Positions 41,821 through 44,029 of a stretch of 44,029 bases of DNA are shown here, one piece after another. Position 1 is the first letter of the stretch. Every line of letters starts with the position of its first letter. The stretch comes from Bacilli bacterium (GTDB lineage Bacteria > Bacillota_I > Bacilli_A > JAJDGJ01), in assembly GCA_031272545.1 (NCBI GenBank), contig JAISTP010000045.1, forward strand, positions 1 through 44,029, given 5' to 3'. A program made the translations under genes and the position numbers. The notes under the pieces were generated by a model, which searched no databases, was not told where the DNA came from, and saw nothing but the letters and a program-made list of their open reading frames with translations.

Positions 41821-42061
41821 CAATTAATCCTTTAATTTTACTAATCATTTGATGTAGTTTATTAGTTGCCTCAATAAACTTATTAATCAATGGATCTTTT
41901 TTTATCTGTTCATCATTAAAATTAGAATCAGTCAATCTTTCAAGATCAAGATTAGAATACTTAGAACTAACTTGTGATTTCAAGTTTGTATAAACTAAAT
42001 ATTCATTACTACTCTTAATTATTTTATTTATTTGAACAGCTTTATACTCAGCAGCATTCAT
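41807..42061 (-). CDS. ricA: YlbF/YmcA family protein, RicA-like
   Basis: An all-helical protein of 84 residues of the Com_YlbF family (PF06133). The identification as RicA (YmcA) leans on position: it starts at the stop codon of miaB, as ymcA follows ymcB in Bacillus. The sequence is short for the family (about 110-140 residues). RicA works with RicF and RicT in RNase Y-dependent mRNA maturation and influences competence and biofilm formation. It lacks a visible Cys cluster, so an iron-sulfur role is unlikely here. Confidence 0.7.
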   Translation of the reverse strand: MNAAEYKAVQINKIIKSSNEYLVYTNLKSQVSSKYSNLDLERLTDSNFNDEQIKKDPLINKFIEATNKLHQMISKIKGLIEIGV

Positions 42062-43488
42062 TAGTCAACCAACTCTCCTTCCAATGAAAAACTTTTGACA
42101 TCATTTATTTTAACATTAACTATCTTTCCAATCAACATTTTTGAACCTTTAAAATTAACTAATTTATTATGTTCACTATAACCACTTAAAACATCACTAT
42201 TTTTCTTTGATGGACCATCAACTAAGACTTTAAGTGTTTTATTAAAAAAACGTTGATTGTTTTTTAAAAAATAACCATTAACTTTTTCATTAAGTATCGC
42301 TAGTCTTGCTTTTTTCTCATCTTCACCAACATTATCTTTCATTTTAGCTGCCGGTGTACCAGTACGTGGTGAAAAAGCAAAAGTAAAAGCATTATCAAAT
42401 TGACAATAATCGACTAAAGCTAAAGTATCTAAAAAAGCCTCATTTGTTTCTTCAGGAAAACCAACAATAATATCGGTAGACATTGCGACATCAGTTTTTG
42501 CTTTTTTTAGTTTATCAAATAAAATTTTATATTCTTCTACACTATAACGACGTCCCATTTTCTTTAATACACCATTATTACCAGATTGAACTGGTAAATG
42601 AATAAAAGGCATAATATTATCATATTTACTAATAACATCAATCATTTCATCAGTAAAATCCCATGGATGACTCGTCATAAATCTAATACGAGGAATATTA
42701 GTTTTAGCAACATTTTCTAATAACTTCGCAAAACCATAACCTTTATTTAAGTCTTTTCCATAAGCATTAACATTTTGACCTAATAAAGTTATTTCTTGAT
42801 AACCCTCTTTTATTAAATCATTAACTTCATCTAAAATATTTTCCATTAAACGAGATCGCTCTTTACCTCTAGTATATGGAACAATACAATAAGTACAAAA
42901 TTTATCACAACCAAACATAATATTTACCCAGGCTTTAAATTTACTAGCTCGATTACTAGGTAAATTTTCAATAACTTGCCCTTCTTCACTAGTAACATCA
43001 ACAATTATTTCCTTAGAATATAGAGCATCTAATAATAAAGAAGGTAAATTATTAATATTATGAGTTCCAAAGACTAAATCAAGATGTTGATATGAAGATA
43101 ATATTTTCTCAATCGTTTTTTCTTCTTGCGCCATACACCCACATAAAGCAATTACTAAAGAAGGATTATCTCTTTTTAATTTCTTTAAACTACCTATTTT
43201 ACCAAAAACTTTATTTTCTGCATTCTCTCTAATCGCACAAGTATTAAAAATAATAAAATCTGAATTATTTTCATCATAAGTTCTTTCATAACCAAGCAAT
43301 TCTAAAATACCACTAATATTCTCACTATCTCTTTCATTAGCTTGACATCCATAAGTTTGAATTAAGTATTTTTTATTATTTCCATAGTTAACCATTTCAT
43401 TGGGAATATAAATCTTATCTTCTATTATTTCAACATCTTTATTACTTCTTTTTTGGGCCTTTTTTAAATTAGGTTTGTTCTTTATCAT
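42061..43488 (-). CDS. miaB: tRNA-2-methylthio-N6-dimethylallyladenosine synthase MiaB
   Basis: A radical-SAM methylthiotransferase of 475 residues acting on A37 of tRNAs that read U-starting codons. The N-terminal UPF0004 domain supplies three Cys (TYGCQANERDS, FNTCAIREN, CGCMAQEE), the radical-SAM cluster is CDKFCTYCIVPYTRG, and a TRAM domain ends the protein (about 410-475). A basic 40-residue N-terminal extension is as in Bacillus YmcB. The ATG lies after AAGGAGG. Followed immediately by ricA. Confidence 0.96.
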   Translation of the reverse strand: MIKNKPNLKKAQKRSNKDVEIIEDKIYIPNEMVNYGNNKKYLIQTYGCQANERDSENISGILELLGYERTYDENNSDFIIFNTCAIRENAENKVFGKIGSLKKLKRDNPSLVIALCGCMAQEEKTIEKILSSYQHLDLVFGTHNINNLPSLLLDALYSKEIIVDVTSEEGQVIENLPSNRASKFKAWVNIMFGCDKFCTYCIVPYTRGKERSRLMENILDEVNDLIKEGYQEITLLGQNVNAYGKDLNKGYGFAKLLENVAKTNIPRIRFMTSHPWDFTDEMIDVISKYDNIMPFIHLPVQSGNNGVLKKMGRRYSVEEYKILFDKLKKAKTDVAMSTDIIVGFPEETNEAFLDTLALVDYCQFDNAFTFAFSPRTGTPAAKMKDNVGEDEKKARLAILNEKVNGYFLKNNQRFFNKTLKVLVDGPSKKNSDVLSGYSEHNKLVNFKGSKMLIGKIVNVKINDVKSFSLEGELVD

Positions 43489-43508
43489 TAAAATCCTCCT
43501 TAGGAATA

Positions 43509-43531
43509 AAAAAACTAAGCAAGGCTCAGTT
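43509..43531 (-). terminator. Terminator after the ferredoxin gene
   Basis: AACTGAGC/GCTTAGTT stem with a 3-base loop (one G-U pair), followed by TTTTTATTCC on the minus strand. Confidence 0.8.
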
Positions 43532-43558
43532 TTTTTATATATTTAATTAGAATAGATA

Positions 43559-43732
43559 TTAAACCATATCGATACATGTAACTGGACAAACACCAGTACA
43601 AGCAGCACATTCAATGCAACCATCGTTAACATGTGCTTTTCCTTCATCATTAATTTCAATAACTGATACAGGGCATGTTCCTACGCATGATCCACATCCA
43701 ATACATTCTTCTTCTCTTACAAATGCAGGCAT
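43559..43732 (-). CDS. 2[4Fe-4S] ferredoxin
   Basis: A 57-residue clostridial-type ferredoxin, an electron carrier for fermentative and radical-SAM enzymes. The two cluster motifs are CIGCGSCVGTCP and CIECAACTGVCP, each with the CxxCxxCxxxCP pattern, with an internal repeat typical of these small proteins. AAAGGAGG precedes the ATG. It has its own promoter (43788-43815) and terminator. It is upstream of miaB, itself an iron-sulfur enzyme, but transcribed separately. Confidence 0.96.
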   Translation of the reverse strand: MPAFVREEECIGCGSCVGTCPVSVIEINDEGKAHVNDGCIECAACTGVCPVTCIDMV

Positions 43733-43756
43733 AACTCTAACCTCCTTTATAGAATT

Positions 43757-43781
43757 ACTTAAATTAATAAGTAATTTAAGT
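43757..43781. repeat. Inverted repeat in the ferredoxin leader
   Basis: Perfect 10-base arms ACTTAAATTA and TAATTTAAGT around 5 bases. It lies just after the expected transcription start and before the ribosome binding site, so it may be an operator or a leader hairpin. Confidence 0.6.
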
Positions 43782-43787
43782 ATTTTT

Positions 43788-43815
43788 ATTATACTATAAA
43801 TCGTGAGTTATTCAA
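43788..43815 (-). promoter_or_regulatory. Promoter of the ferredoxin gene
   Basis: TTGAAT (43810-43815) and TATAAT (43788-43793) with a 16-base spacer on the minus strand. Confidence 0.7.
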
Positions 43816-43914
43816 TGTACTTTACTTGATTTTTTTATTAAAAAATGTATTTTTTTTCATTTAATTAAATTAACTATAAATAAACTATAAAATATTTAAA
43901 ATTAGTATAAATTA

Positions 43915-44029
43915 CTACTCAACTCCGATATAGAAGGAGTATAGTGGTTGTTGTCCATTAATCGTTTCTACTTCTAAATCATATTCTTCTTCAATAAAAG
44001 ATTCTATATCATTTAATACTTCATCATCA
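43915..44029 (-). CDS. fakA: FakA/YloV (DAK2-domain fatty acid kinase), C-terminal end
   Basis: The last 37 codons of a gene whose start lies beyond the right edge. The acidic stretch IESFIEEEYDLEVE followed by GQQPLYSFYIGVE matches the conserved C-terminal ending (GGQPxYxYxxxVE) of YloV/FakA proteins, in which a DAK2 ATP-binding domain phosphorylates fatty acids held by FakB, or acts on dihydroxyacetone-like substrates. The call rests on this tail only, but the motif is distinctive. Confidence 0.75.
   Translation of the reverse strand, partial: DDEVLNDIESFIEEEYDLEVETINGQQPLYSFYIGVE

Noticed and set aside
1-44029. CRISPR array, prophage or insertion sequence
   Set aside because: No regularly spaced repeats, no transposase, integrase or phage structural genes were seen.
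1-44029. Alternative code with TGA as Trp
   Set aside because: Tryptophan is encoded by TGG in the conserved genes, frames do not need TGA readthrough, and the leader peptide ends naturally at TGA.

Overview
The window is very AT-rich (about a quarter G+C by eye), uses the standard genetic code and carries almost all genes on the minus strand; the only convincing plus-strand gene is plsY. T-box leaders, the YqeG/YqeH/YchF GTPase-phosphatase set, a teichoic-acid type transferase, SigH/RicA/ComK-like regulators, YloV/FakA and YhaM point to a low-G+C Bacillota. Gene content and base composition suggest a small-genome Bacilli lineage near Erysipelotrichia or the uncultured relatives of Mollicutes. 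That placement is inference.

Layout in transcription order on the minus strand (high to low coordinates): fakA C-terminus; ferredoxin; miaB-ricA; ArsB/NhaD-type permease; iron alcohol dehydrogenase; GNAT; AEC transporter and tRNA-Leu(CAA); a large beta-helix surface protein; T-box(Cys)-cysS-mrnC-rlmB; sigH; a probable small hairpin RNA on the plus strand; a TMEM164-like membrane protein; rpmG-secE-nusG-DedA; pgcA-comK-like-VTT-rmuC-yitT; a DHA2 MFS exporter with a palindromic operator; plsY (+); infC-rpmI-rplT with an L20-type leader; dUTPase and a YgjP-like protease; an LPG_synthase_TM-like flippase, GT4 glycosyltransferase, recX, yhaM and a hypothetical; a frameshifted YefM antitoxin relic; T-box(Asn)-asnS; a TagB-like transferase with an M29 aminopeptidase; an ECF S-component with an attenuator leader; an orphan OmpR regulator; an amino-acid ABC transporter preceded by an arginine-codon leader peptide; GNAT, BrkB-like, ychF-yqeG-yqeH and a partial AI-2E-type permease.

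Most genes are housekeeping: translation factors, tRNA synthetases, ribosome assembly GTPases, RNA maturation, lipid and envelope synthesis. Transcription attenuation dominates the visible regulation. It appears at asnS and cysS (T-boxes), infC (L20-type leader), the ABC transporter (ribosome-stalling type with three mutually exclusive hairpins) and the ECF gene (terminator/antiterminator with no recognisable aptamer). The arginine-codon leader peptide attenuator at 7299-7497 is the most striking element: promoter, ribosome binding site, 22-residue leader, anti-antiterminator, antiterminator and terminator can all be read directly.

No insertion sequences, prophage genes, CRISPR arrays or rRNA genes were seen. 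The cysS-mrnC-rlmB-sigH-rpmG-secE-nusG order matches the classic Bacillus arrangement, with yacP missing and an extra membrane gene and hairpin RNA between sigH and rpmG.
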